From assembly GCA_947184155.2 (NCBI GenBank), contig CAMXCT020005057.1, positions 367,990 through 431,989 of the forward strand: 64,000 nt of DNA. The letters run 5' to 3'. Below the pieces are notes generated by a model. The model worked only from the letters and a program-made list of their open reading frames with translations, was not told where the DNA came from and searched no databases. The translations under genes were made by a program, and so were the position numbers. This document shows positions 52,001 to 54,750 of the stretch, in pieces; within the stretch, counting starts at the first letter, position 1, and each line of letters starts with the position of its first letter. The DNA comes from Cladocopium goreaui (taxonomy: Eukaryota > Sar > Dinophyceae > Suessiales > Symbiodiniaceae).

Positions 52001-54750
52001 TGTGGGTCAAGATTGAAGGGTCTAATGAGTGTAGCTCGATGCGGCATGTGAAATTTCCGCTGTCCAAAAAACACAAGTAATTAGAAGATAGCAACTGTTT
52101 TGCTGAGAAACAAAAGCTAATGGAACTATTCCGTTCCCTTTTCTGCAGAGTCTCAAGCCTCGAAGTTTGCATGGCCAAAATCCGAAAATAAAGGAGCTCC
52201 CCCGCGTAGGCACCGCGTAGGCGAAAAGTAGGCAACGCGTAGGCGAAAACTCTCATGACCAGGGATGCCCCCAAACATGCTCCTGCAACGTATAATATTA
52301 TATGTTGTTTCCCTGCTGCCAAGAAGCGACGGCAGAACCAGCGTCTTACACCTGCGGAATCATTTTTTCTTCTTTTACTTCTTCTCCTTCTTCTTCCTCT
52401 TCCTCCTCTTACTTTGAGTCATCTGCGGACTGGAAAAAAAACGTGCGCTCAACGTGCTCGATGCATTTTTGGCGAAACAGGTAGTTGCCTAATGTCTTCT
52501 CACCATGTAACAACAAATGAATAAGCACATGGCCCTCTTCCTCCTCATTGTTTTTAATGCGATCATTGGATCATGAACAGCTTTGCAAAAGGGTGCGCAA
52601 TCATACGAAAATGTTGCTGAGACTGTGGGCGCGTAGGCATATTTAGCTAAAAATTGCATAAAACCTCACGCGCGTAGGCCTGCGTAGGCAACCTATCCCC
52701 ACCCAAGCTTCCGCGTAGGCTGAAATTGTGCGCGCGTACGCGAAATGTAAGCCTCGCGTAGGTACCTATAAAATGATAACACCCTACATCAGAAAAAAAA
52801 ACACAACTCAACTGACTTTCATATTTTTCAGAGGGATTGAAACCACCAACCAGAATTGTATTATATACTTAATACTGGTATTCTATTTTACATGTTGCCT
52901 CTGCAGGGTTTCGTATTGACTCGCACCCCCTTCTGTATATATAGAACATGGTGATGGGACCCAGCATTTCTGGTCTGCATTTCAAGCATTTGCAAATGAT
53001 AGTTGATAGTTTAATATTACTAAATCTGGTCATAATGGTTTGTGATTATAATGAGCTATAATAGCCACAATGGCTATAATGGTTAGAACCATTCTTGTAG
53101 CTATAACCATGATACTCTGGTTATCATATACTGAATATAGCGACCTCACAGGCTAAAGTCACCTTAAAAATGATGGTTGGTATTGGGGAATCATCCCAAA
53201 CATGGCGATGATTTCGAGTTCAGTTGCCCAGGTGGATGCGGGATGGACTAAAACTTGGAAAAAAACAACGACGAAAGACCTGGTAACCCCTAACGATAGA
53301 AAACGTAACGCCTCTCAGTATTGAAGTAGGATTTTGCCAACTTAAAAAACCTGTTTTCTGGGAGTTGCAATTTTCACAAATCGGCCCCAAGTCGGCAAAA
53401 ATACATGCGGATGGGAACAACCTCGGCAACTTTTCCAGTGGCCCATCATCATTTTTTCCCCATGAAGTAATGTGGGAAGCCCCATGCCATGTTTACCATC
53501 CCCAAGTCATCACATTTTTTTCATCGATGCTATGTTTAGCATCACCAAGTCACCAAATAGTAGGTTTATTTTTGGCTTTACCACATGATACTACCATGTT
53601 ATCTTATTATTCACTGGCCATTTGAGGTATATGCCTTGCTGCCGGCCTCAGGAAGACATTCTGCGGGTTGGTGACATGGTGACTTTAGCTCCTCGGTGGC
53701 ATGACTAAGGGACTCTGTTGTCTAGATCTAAACATTATGTCATCACACATATTTGTTTTATATTACATATGCCATACATTACATCGATATATTATGATAT
53801 GTATAATTAATATACACAATATACATGATATGCATGATCTGCATGATATCCATAACATGCAAAGTATACAGAATAAATATAAACCCAATATGCATAATAA
53901 AAATACACACAATAAACATAATATGTATATATGTATATATATATATGTATATGTATTTGTATTATGCATAAATGTACACACAATGTAATATATGATACAC
54001 ATATTTATACATGATATACATATTTGTAGTAGACATTATATACATAACATGCATAGTATACAACATATACCCAATATACACGATGTTTGTTTTGTGCTTG
54101 TATACATTCTATACAGAATAGACATGATATACAAAACATACATCTTAATTATTCAACATACTTAATATACATGATATATTACGTATGATTATACATAATA
54201 TGCCTAATATATCATTGATGTATCACACTATATAAAATATCATTATATATAGATAATTTTATATTTCATTATATATCATTATATATTACTACATATCAGT
54301 ACATACGTGTGTTTCACATTGATTAATCCCTTCCCCCTAATTCAAACAATCCCCAGAAACCATGGTTTACTATGGTTTAGTTATGTCGTTGCTGTTGACA
54401 CTTGTTCCGGAACCATTTAGCGTGTGTCTCATATCAGAGGCTTGGGATTATACATGTAACAATATAGATCTATATAATTCATATTCTACTTTAGGCTGAA
54501 TATATGTACATTACAGTAATGTACATATATTCACCCGAAAGTAGAATATGAATATGTGTTTGAATCAGTTCATAATGTTTGATCTACTGACACTGTAGAT
54601 ATATATATATATACATATGTAAATAGATACATACAATCGCAATAAATGTGCATTCAACATGAATTCCCCATAGATTCGTTGTTTTTTTCGCAGAGGTGGG
54701 CGACCTGCACCGTGACGCCGCCGGCCGCCTGATGTGGCTGACCTCAGGGA
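1973..54750 (+). CDS. Giant multi-exon gene (about 40 exons), mosaic low-complexity / RS / KAP / coiled-coil protein
   Basis: Gene-level entry; the exons follow separately. Small GC-rich segments occur every 0.5-3 kb, always on the plus strand, each preceded by AG and usually starting with G. Where both ends can be placed, the phase of one exon matches the next (for example phase 1 at 7130/8651, 1 at 15831/16963, 1 at 18984/21736, 2 at 21832/23081, 1 at 23226/25414). The product order is acidic EK-rich, PKDEGEE mini-exons, RS-rich, KAP-rich (linker-histone-like composition), coiled coil, AP-rich, then ankyrin-like and RVGD-like pieces. Composition suggests a nuclear nucleic-acid-binding or scaffold protein, but that is inference. 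I do not recognise the protein. No start codon, stop codon, promoter or polyA site was identified, and it could be more than one gene. Links at 26267/27276 and 12470/13563 stay unresolved in phase. Confidence 0.6.
2118..2223. repeat. A-family element
   Basis: TACCCTCCGGTAA at the left end and TTTACCAGAGGGTA at the right, with TTGAAAATGGCCATTTATAG inside. Confidence 0.8.
2520..2822. repeat. 12-bp minisatellite ACATTATATATA
   Basis: About 20 copies of a 12-bp unit with occasional CATT to CGTT changes. The ORFs through it are artefacts. Confidence 0.9.
2954..3069. repeat. C-family hairpin element
   Basis: GTGGTGGCCC at one end and GGGGGGGCACCAC at the other; internal CCAATAACTATGGTTTATAG shared with the other C copies. 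Confidence 0.65.
3934..4386 (+). CDS. Exon E1, Glu/Lys/Val-rich repeat region
   Basis: Acceptor CAG at 3931-3933, then an open frame beginning [16 protein letters not shown] and continuing through imperfect repeats of the pattern VVEEK / VIEEK (about residues 70-95). It is the longest exon in the gene (151 codons). The composition predicts a disordered or helical highly charged protein. A GC donor (AAG|GCC) at 4387 ends it in phase 0. The frame stays open to TAA at 4486-4488 if unspliced, so the end is inferred from the AG|GC donors of neighbouring exons. Confidence 0.65.
4613..4650. repeat. Decamer repeat TGTGTCATAT
   Basis: Four near-perfect tandem units. Confidence 0.8.
4679..4771 (+). 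repeat. B-family element
   Basis: GGTTGGTGG at the left, AAACCACCAACCAG at the right, with TTCATATTTTTCAAGATGG inside. Confidence 0.7.
4979..5084. repeat. A-family element
   Basis: TACCCTCTGGTAAAC to GTTTACCAGAGGGTA; interior in the GGAAAATCACCATTTTT orientation. Confidence 0.85.
5140..5187 (+). CDS. Exon E2
   Basis: Reads [16 protein letters not shown]. Acceptor AG at 5138-5139, donor AG|GA at 5188, both phase 0 and compatible with E1 and E3. Short and supported only by phase and composition. Confidence 0.4.
5468..5694. repeat. Enlarged A-family copy (~230 bp)
   Basis: Starts CCTCTGGTAAACGGGCGAAC and ends TTGTTTACCAGAGGGTAA, with unrelated sequence in the centre. Confidence 0.5.
6420..6550. 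repeat. D-family inverted repeat
   Basis: TGTCTGAAAATAGGGGATACCC at the left mirrors GGGTACCCTATTTTCAGACA at the right; the loop carries GGGAAAAT runs. Confidence 0.65.
6800..6912. repeat. C-family element, divergent
   Basis: GGTGGGGCC at one end, GGGGGACCCAC at the other, internal TAGCTAAGTTGGTGCAAATA. Confidence 0.5.
7088..7130 (+). CDS. Exon E3
   Basis: Strong pyrimidine-rich acceptor ending CTGCAG. Reads [14 protein letters not shown] plus one base. GC donor at 7131 leaves phase 1, which is what E4 needs. A trinucleotide array starts only about 60 bp downstream. Confidence 0.55.
7192..7744. repeat. GAT array with GTGATGATGGCGATTTT minisatellite
   Basis: TGATGA trinucleotide runs punctuated by about seven copies of GTGATGATGGCGATTTTGA. 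Begins just after E3. The poly-His and poly-Asp ORFs are artefacts. Confidence 0.9.
8144..8258. repeat. C-family element (GTGAGGCCCCC type)
   Basis: GTGAGGCCCCC and GGGGGCCTCAC form perfect ends; interior CATAAACCATAGTTATTGGA is the reverse complement of other C copies. Confidence 0.75.
8554..8635. repeat. A-family element, short form
   Basis: TACCCTCTGGTACAC to GTTTACCAGAGGGTA, only 82 bp because part of the centre is missing. Ends 15 bp before the E4 exon. Confidence 0.8.
8651..8736 (+). CDS. Exon E4
   Basis: Acceptor CCAG at 8647-8650, 15 bp after an A-family element. Two bases complete the previous codon, then [18 protein letters not shown] and on to a GT donor at 8737 (phase 0). Acidic, in keeping with E1-E3. 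Confidence 0.55.
9500..9532 (+). CDS. Mini-exon E5 (PKDEGEE copy 1)
   Basis: Eleven codons: [11 protein letters not shown]. Acceptor GAAG at 9496-9499; donor GAG|GCC at 9533. Near-identical in sense to E6 and E7, so part of a duplicated exon set. Confidence 0.55.
9600..9870. other. Intron, nothing recognised
   Basis: The same holds for the introns 9910-10440 and 11280-12430: AT-rich, no family A, B or C element seen. Confidence 0.4.
9877..9906 (+). CDS. Mini-exon E6 (PKDEGEE copy 2)
   Basis: Ten codons: [10 protein letters not shown]. Acceptor TTTTAG at 9871-9876; donor GAG|GCA at 9907; phase 0 on both sides. Confidence 0.55.
10445..10477 (+). CDS. Mini-exon E7 (PKDEGEE copy 3)
   Basis: Eleven codons: AREREPKDEGEE-like ([11 protein letters not shown]). 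Acceptor GAAG at 10441-10444; donor GAG|GCG at 10478; phase 0. Confidence 0.55.
10755..10846. repeat. D-family inverted repeat, degenerate
   Basis: GTTTGTTTGAAAGCC and CCCCATTTTCAGGCACAGCC at the ends. Confidence 0.45.
11184..11273 (+). CDS. Exon E8
   Basis: Acceptor CAG at 11181-11183, 30 codons beginning [18 protein letters not shown] and ending DEEK, donor AAG|GCCTGA at 11274, phase 0. The next in-frame codon is TGA, so without GC splicing this would be a terminal exon; the recurrence of AG|GC elsewhere favours splicing. Confidence 0.6.
12442..12470 (+). CDS. Candidate exon E8b, coiled-coil-like
   Basis: Acceptor TTGAG at 12437-12441, reads [10 protein letters not shown], and is followed by GAGACTTGG, the same 9-mer that follows the exon ending at 30972. 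It ends in phase 2, which does not fit the phase-0 start of the exon at 13563, so either an exon between them was missed or this is a chance match. Confidence 0.4.
12537..12642. repeat. A-family element
   Basis: TACCCTCTGGTAAACATAC to GTTTACCAGAGGGTA. Confidence 0.85.
12978..13079 (+). repeat. B-family element
   Basis: CTGGTTGGTGATTTGGAAC at the left, GGTCAACCAGCAACCAG at the right, ATTTTTTCAG inside. Confidence 0.75.
13563..13610 (+). CDS. Exon E9
   Basis: Sixteen codons, [16 protein letters not shown], acceptor CCAG at 13559-13562, GT donor (AAG|GTGGGA) at 13611, phase 0. A GAT/GGT array begins about 60 bp downstream. Confidence 0.6.
13669..14180. repeat. GATGGT/GAT hexa- and trinucleotide array
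   Basis: More than 500 bp of ATGATG and GTGATG units, starting about 60 bp after E9. All long ORFs here are artefacts. Confidence 0.9.
14444..14470 (+). CDS. Exon E10 (end uncertain)
   Basis: Very good acceptor (TTGTTTTTCAG) at 14443, then VPKVGGIS. The donor is unclear: a GA at 14468, or GTTGGAGG at 14453 in phase 0. Confidence 0.4.
14656..14679 (+). CDS. Exon E11
   Basis: Eight codons, VELPETAE, acceptor TTTCAG at 14650-14655, donor GAG|GCC at 14680, phase 0. Confidence 0.5.
14836..14931 (+). repeat. B-family element
   Basis: CTGGTTGGTGGTTTGGAACC at the left, CACCACCAACCAG at the right. Confidence 0.75.
15403..15512 (+). repeat. B-family element, near consensus
   Basis: CTGGTTGGTGGTTTGGAACA at the left, GGTCAACCACCAACCAG at the right; internal AATCCCAACTGACGAACTC. 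Two short derivatives (GGTAGGTTTTTCCCACC) follow at 15594-15617 and 15680-15700. Confidence 0.85.
15753..15831 (+). CDS. Exon E12, start of RS-type region
   Basis: Acceptor CGCAG at 15748-15752. Reads [20 protein letters not shown] and then APASGG, ending at GAG|GTTTTTTT in phase 1, which matches the two-base start of the next exon. Confidence 0.65.
16963..17087 (+). CDS. Exon E13, Ala/Lys/Arg-rich
   Basis: Acceptor ACGCAG at 16957-16962. Two bases, then [20 protein letters not shown] followed by QAAK-rich sequence. Donor GAG|GTTGGA at 17088, or AAG|GTGCGG at 17073; both are phase 0. Confidence 0.65.
17219..17321. repeat. Hairpin, single copy
   Basis: GGAGGTACGTTAGTACCAT and ATGGAATCGGTACCTCC arms, with TTTTTGGCC / GGCCAAAAA inside. 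Confidence 0.55.
17582..17681 (+). repeat. B-family element
   Basis: CTGGTTGGTTGTTTC to AAACCACCAACCAG, flanked by GGAG on both sides. Confidence 0.75.
17800..17904. repeat. A-family element
   Basis: TACCCTCTGGTTATG at the left, GTTAGTTTACCAGAGGGTA at the right. Confidence 0.8.
18048..18168. repeat. A-family, GGTTATGACTAA subfamily
   Basis: TACCATTTGGTTATGACTAA at the left, AAATAACCAGAGGGTA at the right, with CATGGAAAATCCCAACC inside. Confidence 0.7.
18358..18838. repeat. TTG/CTG/CTGTCG trinucleotide array
   Basis: About 480 bp of pyrimidine-rich triplets that end 15 bp before the acceptor of E14. Poly-Leu, poly-Val and poly-Thr ORFs are artefacts. Confidence 0.9.
18855..18984 (+). CDS. 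Exon E14, RS domain
   Basis: Acceptor CTCACAG at 18848-18854, placed 15 bp after a long CTG/TTG array. Reads [20 protein letters not shown] and then repeated RSR/EKKRSR motifs, typical of the RS domains of splicing factors. Donor GAG|GCG at 18985 in phase 1 fits E15. Confidence 0.75.
19114..19233. repeat. A-family element, degenerate
   Basis: CCCCTCAGGTAAACGTTTAC at the left, TGTTTACCAGAGAGTA at the right; CTATTTCGACTGGGCCATGG inside. Confidence 0.65.
19236..19432. repeat. Decamer repeat TATCCCATTA / AATCCCATTA
   Basis: About 19 tandem 10-bp units alternating TATCCCATTA and AATCCCATTA. Confidence 0.9.
19903..21659 (-). CDS. C5-cytosine-methyltransferase-like ORF, 5'-truncated retro-insertion
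   Basis: An uninterrupted minus-strand frame of about 585 codons; the first ATG is at 21543, but the frame is open upstream to about 21659 ([18 protein letters not shown]...). Key parts are [12 protein letters not shown] (motif-I-like FSG), [14 protein letters not shown] (acidic motif-II-like), and [13 protein letters not shown] (motif-IV-like PC with a candidate catalytic Cys). The C-terminal part has PKPTGLLAL and [15 protein letters not shown], resembling the distal part of phage/eukaryotic C5 methyltransferases. From knowledge of the field, such domains ride on dinoflagellate retrotransposons; no reverse transcriptase is present here. The ORF is GC-rich, antisense inside an intron of the host gene, and bounded by TA microsatellites on both sides, which fits a recent 5'-truncated insertion. 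Activity is unproven. Confidence 0.6.
21736..21832 (+). CDS. Exon E15, KSPK/RS region
   Basis: Acceptor TTAAG at 21731-21735. Two bases, then [20 protein letters not shown] and [15 protein letters not shown] repeats are phospho-acceptor-like DNA- or RNA-binding tails. Donor AG|GC at 21833, phase 2, matches E16. Confidence 0.75.
21923..22034. repeat. A-family, GGTTATTTAAC subfamily
   Basis: TACCCTCTGGTTATTTAAC to GTTAAGTAACCAGATGGTA. Confidence 0.7.
22920..23042. repeat. C-family element (GTGAGGCCCCC type)
   Basis: GTGAGGCCCCCAGTGATG at the left, GGGGGCCTCAC at the right. It ends about 38 bp before the acceptor of E16. Confidence 0.75.
23081..23226 (+). CDS. Exon E16, Arg-rich
   Basis: Acceptor CCCAG at 23076-23080. 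One base, then [20 protein letters not shown] and [12 protein letters not shown]. The intron begins GTCACTTGG at 23227 (CTTGG-class donor), phase 1, matching the two-base start at 25414. Confidence 0.75.
23338..23433 (+). repeat. B-family element, right end lost
   Basis: TTGGTGGTTTGGAACATGAA at the left through TTTTTCAGAGGGGTAG; the CACCAACCAG terminus is missing. Confidence 0.65.
24340..24890. repeat. GAT/GAG trinucleotide array
   Basis: Mixed GATGAT, GGAGGA and GGTGGT runs over 550 bp. Confidence 0.9.
25414..25490 (+). CDS. Exon E18
   Basis: Acceptor TTCCCAG at 25407-25413. Two bases, then [20 protein letters not shown] followed by KRKVE. GA donor (GAG|GATGGG) at 25491, phase 0, matching E19. 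Confidence 0.7.
25833..25966 (+). CDS. Exon E19, Lys/Ala/Pro-rich
   Basis: Acceptor CTAG at 25829-25832. Reads [20 protein letters not shown] and [17 protein letters not shown], a linker-histone-tail-like composition. The intron starts GACGCTTGG at 25967 (CTTGG class), phase 2. Confidence 0.75.
26201..26267 (+). CDS. Exon E20
   Basis: Acceptor TTTTTAAG at 26193-26200. One base, then [20 protein letters not shown] and KK. Donor AAG|GTCGG at 26268. This gives phase 0, but the next recognised exon needs phase 2, so an exon may be missing. Confidence 0.55.
26851..26962. repeat. A-family element, degenerate
   Basis: CCCTTTGGTAAACTAACATA at the left, GTTAGTTTACCGGAGC at the right; the centre is not conserved. 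Confidence 0.55.
27276..27384 (+). CDS. Exon E21, KAP-rich
   Basis: Acceptor CGCAG at 27271-27275. One base, then [20 protein letters not shown] and [16 protein letters not shown]. Donor AAG|GCG at 27385, or AAG|GTC at 27370. Confidence 0.7.
28126..28158 (+). CDS. Exon E22
   Basis: Eleven codons, [11 protein letters not shown]. Acceptor CACAG at 28121-28125; GA donor (AAG|GAGCCTGG) at 28159; phase 0. Confidence 0.6.
28861..28926 (+). CDS. Exon E23, KAP-rich
   Basis: Acceptor GTTTCAG at 28854-28860. Reads [20 protein letters not shown] and EK. Donor AAG|GCGGCG at 28927; phase 0. Confidence 0.7.
28990..29221. repeat. C-family element interrupted by a B element
   Basis: Left half GTGGTGCCCCAGTTCGTTAG to ATGGTTTATAGG; right half GGGATTATAACCCATTTATA to GGGGCACCGCC. 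Between them sits a complete B element. Confidence 0.75.
29063..29180 (+). repeat. B-family element nested in a C element
   Basis: CTGGTTGGTGGTTTGGAACC to GGTCAACCACCAACCAG. Confidence 0.85.
29340..29457. repeat. Hairpin with perfect 25-bp arms, single copy
   Basis: Arms begin TACTGTGGATGGGCCAGCGA and end TCGCTGGCCCATCCACAGTA; the 68-bp loop has no recognised gene. Confidence 0.75.
29692..29815. repeat. C-family element, divergent
   Basis: GGTGGGCCCCCCCC and GGAGGGCACC at the ends, TAGCTAAGTTCG inside. Confidence 0.5.
29950..30057 (+). repeat. B-family element
   Basis: CTGGTTGGTGGTTTTGAAC to GAAACCACCAACCAG, flanked by TAAT on both sides. Confidence 0.8.
30582..30696. repeat. A-family element
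   Basis: TACCCTCTGGTAAACGTTTA to CATAACCAGAGGGTA. Confidence 0.75.
30738..30853. repeat. CACCATTTTCC tandem repeat at an intron 3' end
   Basis: About nine imperfect units ending directly at the acceptor of E24, so they also provide the pyrimidine tract. Confidence 0.8.
30860..30972 (+). CDS. Exon E24, KAP/KAT-rich
   Basis: Acceptor CAAGGCAAG at 30851-30859, preceded by a CACCATTTTCC tandem tract that acts as the pyrimidine-rich region. Reads [20 protein letters not shown] and [17 protein letters not shown]. Intron starts GAGACTTGG at 30973, phase 2, matching E25. Confidence 0.75.
31000..31780. other. Intron, TA/GT microsatellites and ATGATGGTTAAT repeats
   Basis: TATATA and TGTGTATATG runs at 31047-31110 and 31375-31445; no coding support. 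Confidence 0.5.
31786..31905. repeat. C-family element
   Basis: GGTGGTGCCCCCCCCCAG at the left, ACTGGGGCACC at the right. Confidence 0.65.
32219..32338. repeat. A-family element
   Basis: TACCCGGCCTGGTAAACG at the left, CATTACCAGAGGGTA at the right. Confidence 0.65.
32340..32432. repeat. 11-bp repeat CCCATATAAAT
   Basis: Seven to eight imperfect tandem units between an A element and E25. Confidence 0.8.
32462..32558 (+). CDS. Exon E25
   Basis: Acceptor CTGCCCAG at 32454-32461. One base, then [25 protein letters not shown] and an acidic SEDDSEI end. Intron starts GAGCCTTGG at 32559 in phase 0. An alternative GA donor at 32553 is also phase 0, because GAGATCG occurs on both sides of the intron. 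Confidence 0.7.
32747..32974. repeat. Two chained A-family elements sharing one end
   Basis: First copy 32747-32868 and second 32857-32974 share TTACCATCTGGTAAT, which serves as right end of one and left end of the other. Confidence 0.6.
33431..33537 (+). repeat. B-family element with 5-bp target duplication
   Basis: CTGGTTGGTGGTTTGGAACA to GGTCAACCACCAACCAG. TTGCA occurs directly on both sides. Confidence 0.85.
33652..33763. repeat. A-family element
   Basis: TACCCGGCCTGGTAAACATA to GTATGTTTGCCAGAGGGTA. Confidence 0.7.
33797..33838. repeat. A-family right-end fragment
   Basis: TTCAATAGCTATGGAACC then AATTACCAGAGGGTAAC. Confidence 0.55.
33870..33962. repeat. A-family element
   Basis: TACCCTCTGGTAAACTAACA to GTTTACCAGAGGGTA. 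Ends 29 bp before the exon at 33992. Confidence 0.8.
33992..34099 (+). CDS. Exon E26
   Basis: Acceptor CCAG at 33988-33991, 29 bp after an A element. Reads [20 protein letters not shown] and [16 protein letters not shown]. Donor GAG|GCTGGG at 34100; phase 0. High codon bias toward G/C third positions. Confidence 0.75.
34771..34821 (+). CDS. Exon E27
   Basis: Seventeen codons, [17 protein letters not shown]. Acceptor CCACAG at 34765-34770; canonical donor CAG|GTAGCA at 34822; phase 0. Confidence 0.6.
35119..35173 (+). CDS. Exon E27b (candidate)
   Basis: Reads [18 protein letters not shown] plus one base. Acceptor GTCAG at 35114-35118, donor GAG|GCATC at 35174. It starts in phase 0 and ends in phase 1, exactly what is needed to join E27 to E28. 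Less GC-rich than the other exons, so moderate support. Confidence 0.45.
35790..35837 (+). CDS. Exon E28
   Basis: Acceptor CTGAG just before the exon. Two bases, then [17 protein letters not shown]. Intron starts GACCCTTGG at 35838 (CTTGG class), phase 2, matching E29. Confidence 0.55.
36092..36169 (+). CDS. Exon E29, coiled coil
   Basis: Acceptor CGCCAG at 36086-36091. One base, then [20 protein letters not shown] and QLEQK. Intron starts GCAACTTGG at 36170 (GC donor with CTTGG), phase 2, matching the next two exons. Confidence 0.7.
36200..36880. other. Intron, AT-rich, no gene seen
   Basis: Repeated GTGATATTAGTGATAT-like words only. Confidence 0.5.
36890..37106. repeat. TA / ATACATAC microsatellite
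   Basis: Runs of TATA, then about 15 CATA tetramers. Confidence 0.9.
37563..37688. repeat. A-family element (first of an adjacent pair)
   Basis: TACCCCCTCTGGTAAATAAA to AGTCATAACCAGATGGTA. Confidence 0.65.
37686..37797. repeat. A-family, ACCCTGAAAAT subfamily (second of the pair)
   Basis: TACCCCCCTAGTAAACTAAC to TTAATTTACCAGAGGGTA, core ACCCTGAAAATCACCAATT and TCTTCCAACCGTGACAAC. Shares its TA with the preceding element. Confidence 0.7.
38314..38417. repeat. A-family element
   Basis: TACCCTCTGGTAAACTAACA to GTTAGTTTACCAGAGGGTA. Confidence 0.85.
38561..38691. repeat. A-family, GGTTATGACTAA subfamily
   Basis: TACCCTTTGGTTATGACTAA to AGTCATAACCAGAGTGTA; near-perfect inverted arms. Confidence 0.75.
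38969..39031 (+). CDS. Exon E29b, Gln/Leu coiled coil
   Basis: Acceptor GACCAG at 38963-38968. One base, then [22 protein letters not shown] donor at 39032, phase 2. An A element starts 25 bp downstream. Confidence 0.55.
39057..39160. repeat. A-family element, near consensus
   Basis: ACCCTCTGGTAAACTAACAT to GTTAGTTTACCAGAGGGTA; starts 25 bp after the exon at 38969-39031. Confidence 0.85.
39794..39896 (+). repeat. B-family element
   Basis: CGTTGGTGGTTTCATAC to GCTCAACCACCAACCAG; TTTTTCAGAGGGG inside. Confidence 0.75.
39900..41020. other. Intron, no gene seen
   Basis: From about 40620 on, degenerate relatives of the following 225-bp unit (ATTACCAGCCA, TACTATTACC) are visible. Confidence 0.5.
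41025..42320. repeat. 225-bp tandem array, about 5.7 copies
   Basis: The same 225-bp unit repeats with at most a few changes; TTAACTATTGGTTAACCATT lies near 41095, 41320, 41545, 41770, 41995 and 42220. Each unit has inner TTAACTATTGGTT repeats and TACCAGCCACTTCATATATG. The six identical 64-codon ORFs repeat only because 225 is divisible by 3. No gene signal in it. Confidence 0.95.
42358..42466 (+). CDS. Exon E30
   Basis: Acceptor TGCTTAG at 42351-42357. One base, then [20 protein letters not shown] and [18 protein letters not shown] donor (AAG|GTGGGG) at 42467; phase 0. Lies immediately after the 225-bp tandem array. Confidence 0.75.
42590..42699. repeat. A-family element
   Basis: TACCCTCTGGTAAACTAACA to GACATAACCAGAGGGTA. 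Confidence 0.8.
43248..43366 (+). CDS. Exon E31, Ala/Pro-rich
   Basis: Acceptor CCCGCAG at 43241-43247. Reads [20 protein letters not shown] and more AP-rich sequence ending ALK. GC donor at 43367 (AT|GCTGGG), phase 2. A half-copy of an A element begins 5 bp into the intron. Confidence 0.7.
43371..43440. repeat. Half A-family element touching the E31 donor
   Basis: Only the central and right part (CATTTATAGTGAGTTTTCCC to AAATTACCAGAGGGTA); the left terminal repeat is absent and the exon end lies 5 bp upstream. Confidence 0.7.
43778..43881. repeat. A-family element, near consensus
   Basis: TACCCTCTGGTAAACTAACA to TTAAATTACCAGAGGGTA. Confidence 0.85.
44028..44206. repeat. TA / CACATATACA microsatellite
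   Basis: TATATA runs interrupted by ACACATATACATATAC blocks. Confidence 0.9.
44689..44791. repeat. A-family element
   Basis: TACCCTCTGGTAAACTAACA to TTGTTTACCAGAGGTA. Confidence 0.8.
45499..45562 (+). CDS. Exon E32 (candidate)
   Basis: Acceptor CCAAG at 45494-45498. One base, then [20 protein letters not shown] and G. GA donor at 45563, phase 0. A different frame ([14 protein letters not shown]) is also open, so the frame choice rests on phase. Confidence 0.5.
46123..46182 (+). CDS. Exon E33, coiled coil
   Basis: Twenty codons, [20 protein letters not shown]. Acceptor ATCAG at 46118-46122; canonical GTGAGG donor at 46183; phase 0. Confidence 0.7.
46509..46610 (+). repeat. B-family element
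   Basis: CTGGTTGGTGGTTTCAAAC to GCTCAACCACCAACCAG. Confidence 0.8.
46991..47035 (+). CDS. Exon E34 (end uncertain)
   Basis: Acceptor CCCAAG at 46985-46990. Reads [15 protein letters not shown]. Possible donors are GACTTGG at 47009 (phase 0) or later GC/GA sites; the end is not fixed. Confidence 0.45.
47100..48500. other. Intron with TA runs and a D element
   Basis: TA runs at 47155-47270 and 48120-48160; a C-like fragment at 47365-47460 (ATGGTTTATAGGTGATAT). No exon found until 48525. Confidence 0.5.
47831..47942. repeat. D-family inverted repeat
   Basis: GGCGTGTTTGAAAATGGAGTA at the left and GGTACCATATTTTCAGACAC at the right. Confidence 0.55.
48525..48566 (+). CDS. Exon E35
   Basis: Fourteen codons, [14 protein letters not shown]. 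Acceptor CTGCCAG at 48518-48524; donor CAG|GCC at 48567; phase 0. Confidence 0.55.
49240..49358. repeat. A-family, GGTTATGACTAA subfamily
   Basis: TACCCTCTGGTTATGACTAA to AAATAACCAGATGGTA. Confidence 0.7.
49529..49588 (+). CDS. Exon E35b, ankyrin-like
   Basis: Acceptor TTGTGCAG at 49521-49528. Reads [19 protein letters not shown], which resembles the VNAKD..TPLF.A core of an ankyrin repeat. Donor probably GA near 49586-49589. A single repeat is weak evidence for the fold. Confidence 0.5.
49590..50550. other. Intron, nothing recognised
   Basis: No element copy and no exon with convincing ends. Confidence 0.4.
50556..50631 (+). CDS. Exon E36
   Basis: Acceptor AACAG at 50551-50555 (or GAG at 50570, same frame). 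Reads [20 protein letters not shown] and KGVPR plus one base. GC donor GCTTGGAG at 50632 gives phase 1, matching the two-base start of the next exon. Confidence 0.6.
50994..51095. repeat. A-family, ACCCTGAAAAT subfamily
   Basis: TACCCTCTGGTAACTTAAC to TTAATTTACTGGAGGGTA with ACCCTGAAAATAACACAG and AATCTTCCAACACC inside. Confidence 0.7.
51671..51718 (+). CDS. Exon E37, ankyrin-like
   Basis: Acceptor TTTCCCGCAG at 51661-51670. Two bases, then [15 protein letters not shown], similar to the TPL.IAA.GR part of an ankyrin repeat. Possible donors are CAG|GCG at 51703 or AAC|GTGCGG at 51719, both phase 0. Confidence 0.55.
51785..51839 (+). repeat. B element, left half
   Basis: AGTTGGTGGTTTGGAACATT to ATCATCCCAACTGA. 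The right half continues after the insertion at 51840-52808. Confidence 0.75.
51840..52808. mobile_element. 969-bp insertion rich in GCGTAGGC, with 7-bp target duplication
   Basis: It sits between the two halves of a B element. CAACTGA occurs at 51833-51839 and again at 52809-52815. The left end has a T9 run (about 51846-51854), the right end an A9 run (about 52795-52803), so a retroposed copy is possible on either strand. GCGTAGGC or close variants recur more than ten times (for example near 51916, 51965, 52204, 52214, 52236, 52630, 52670, 52680). It includes a Ser-rich CTTCTT stretch (52365-52420). No transposase or reverse transcriptase was recognised; the family is unknown to me. Confidence 0.65.
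52809..52853 (+). repeat. B element, right half
   Basis: CAACTGACTTTCATATTTTT then CAGAGGG and GAAACCACCAACCAG. Confidence 0.75.
53652..53684 (+). CDS. Exon E39
   Basis: Acceptor CCTCAG at 53646-53651. Reads [15 protein letters not shown], resembling the RVGDxVxLAP start of a short beta domain I recall from dinoflagellate multidomain proteins. Donor uncertain (GC at 53688 or GT at 53697). Confidence 0.5.
53700..54340. repeat. AT-rich degenerate TACATAATATGCA repeats
   Basis: Degenerate CATGATATACATA-like units; no coding support. Confidence 0.65.
54477..54553. repeat. Hairpin, single copy
   Basis: Arms ATTCATATTCTACTTT...GAATATATGTACATTA and TAATGTACATATATTC...AAAGTAGAATATGAAT with almost no loop. 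Confidence 0.7.
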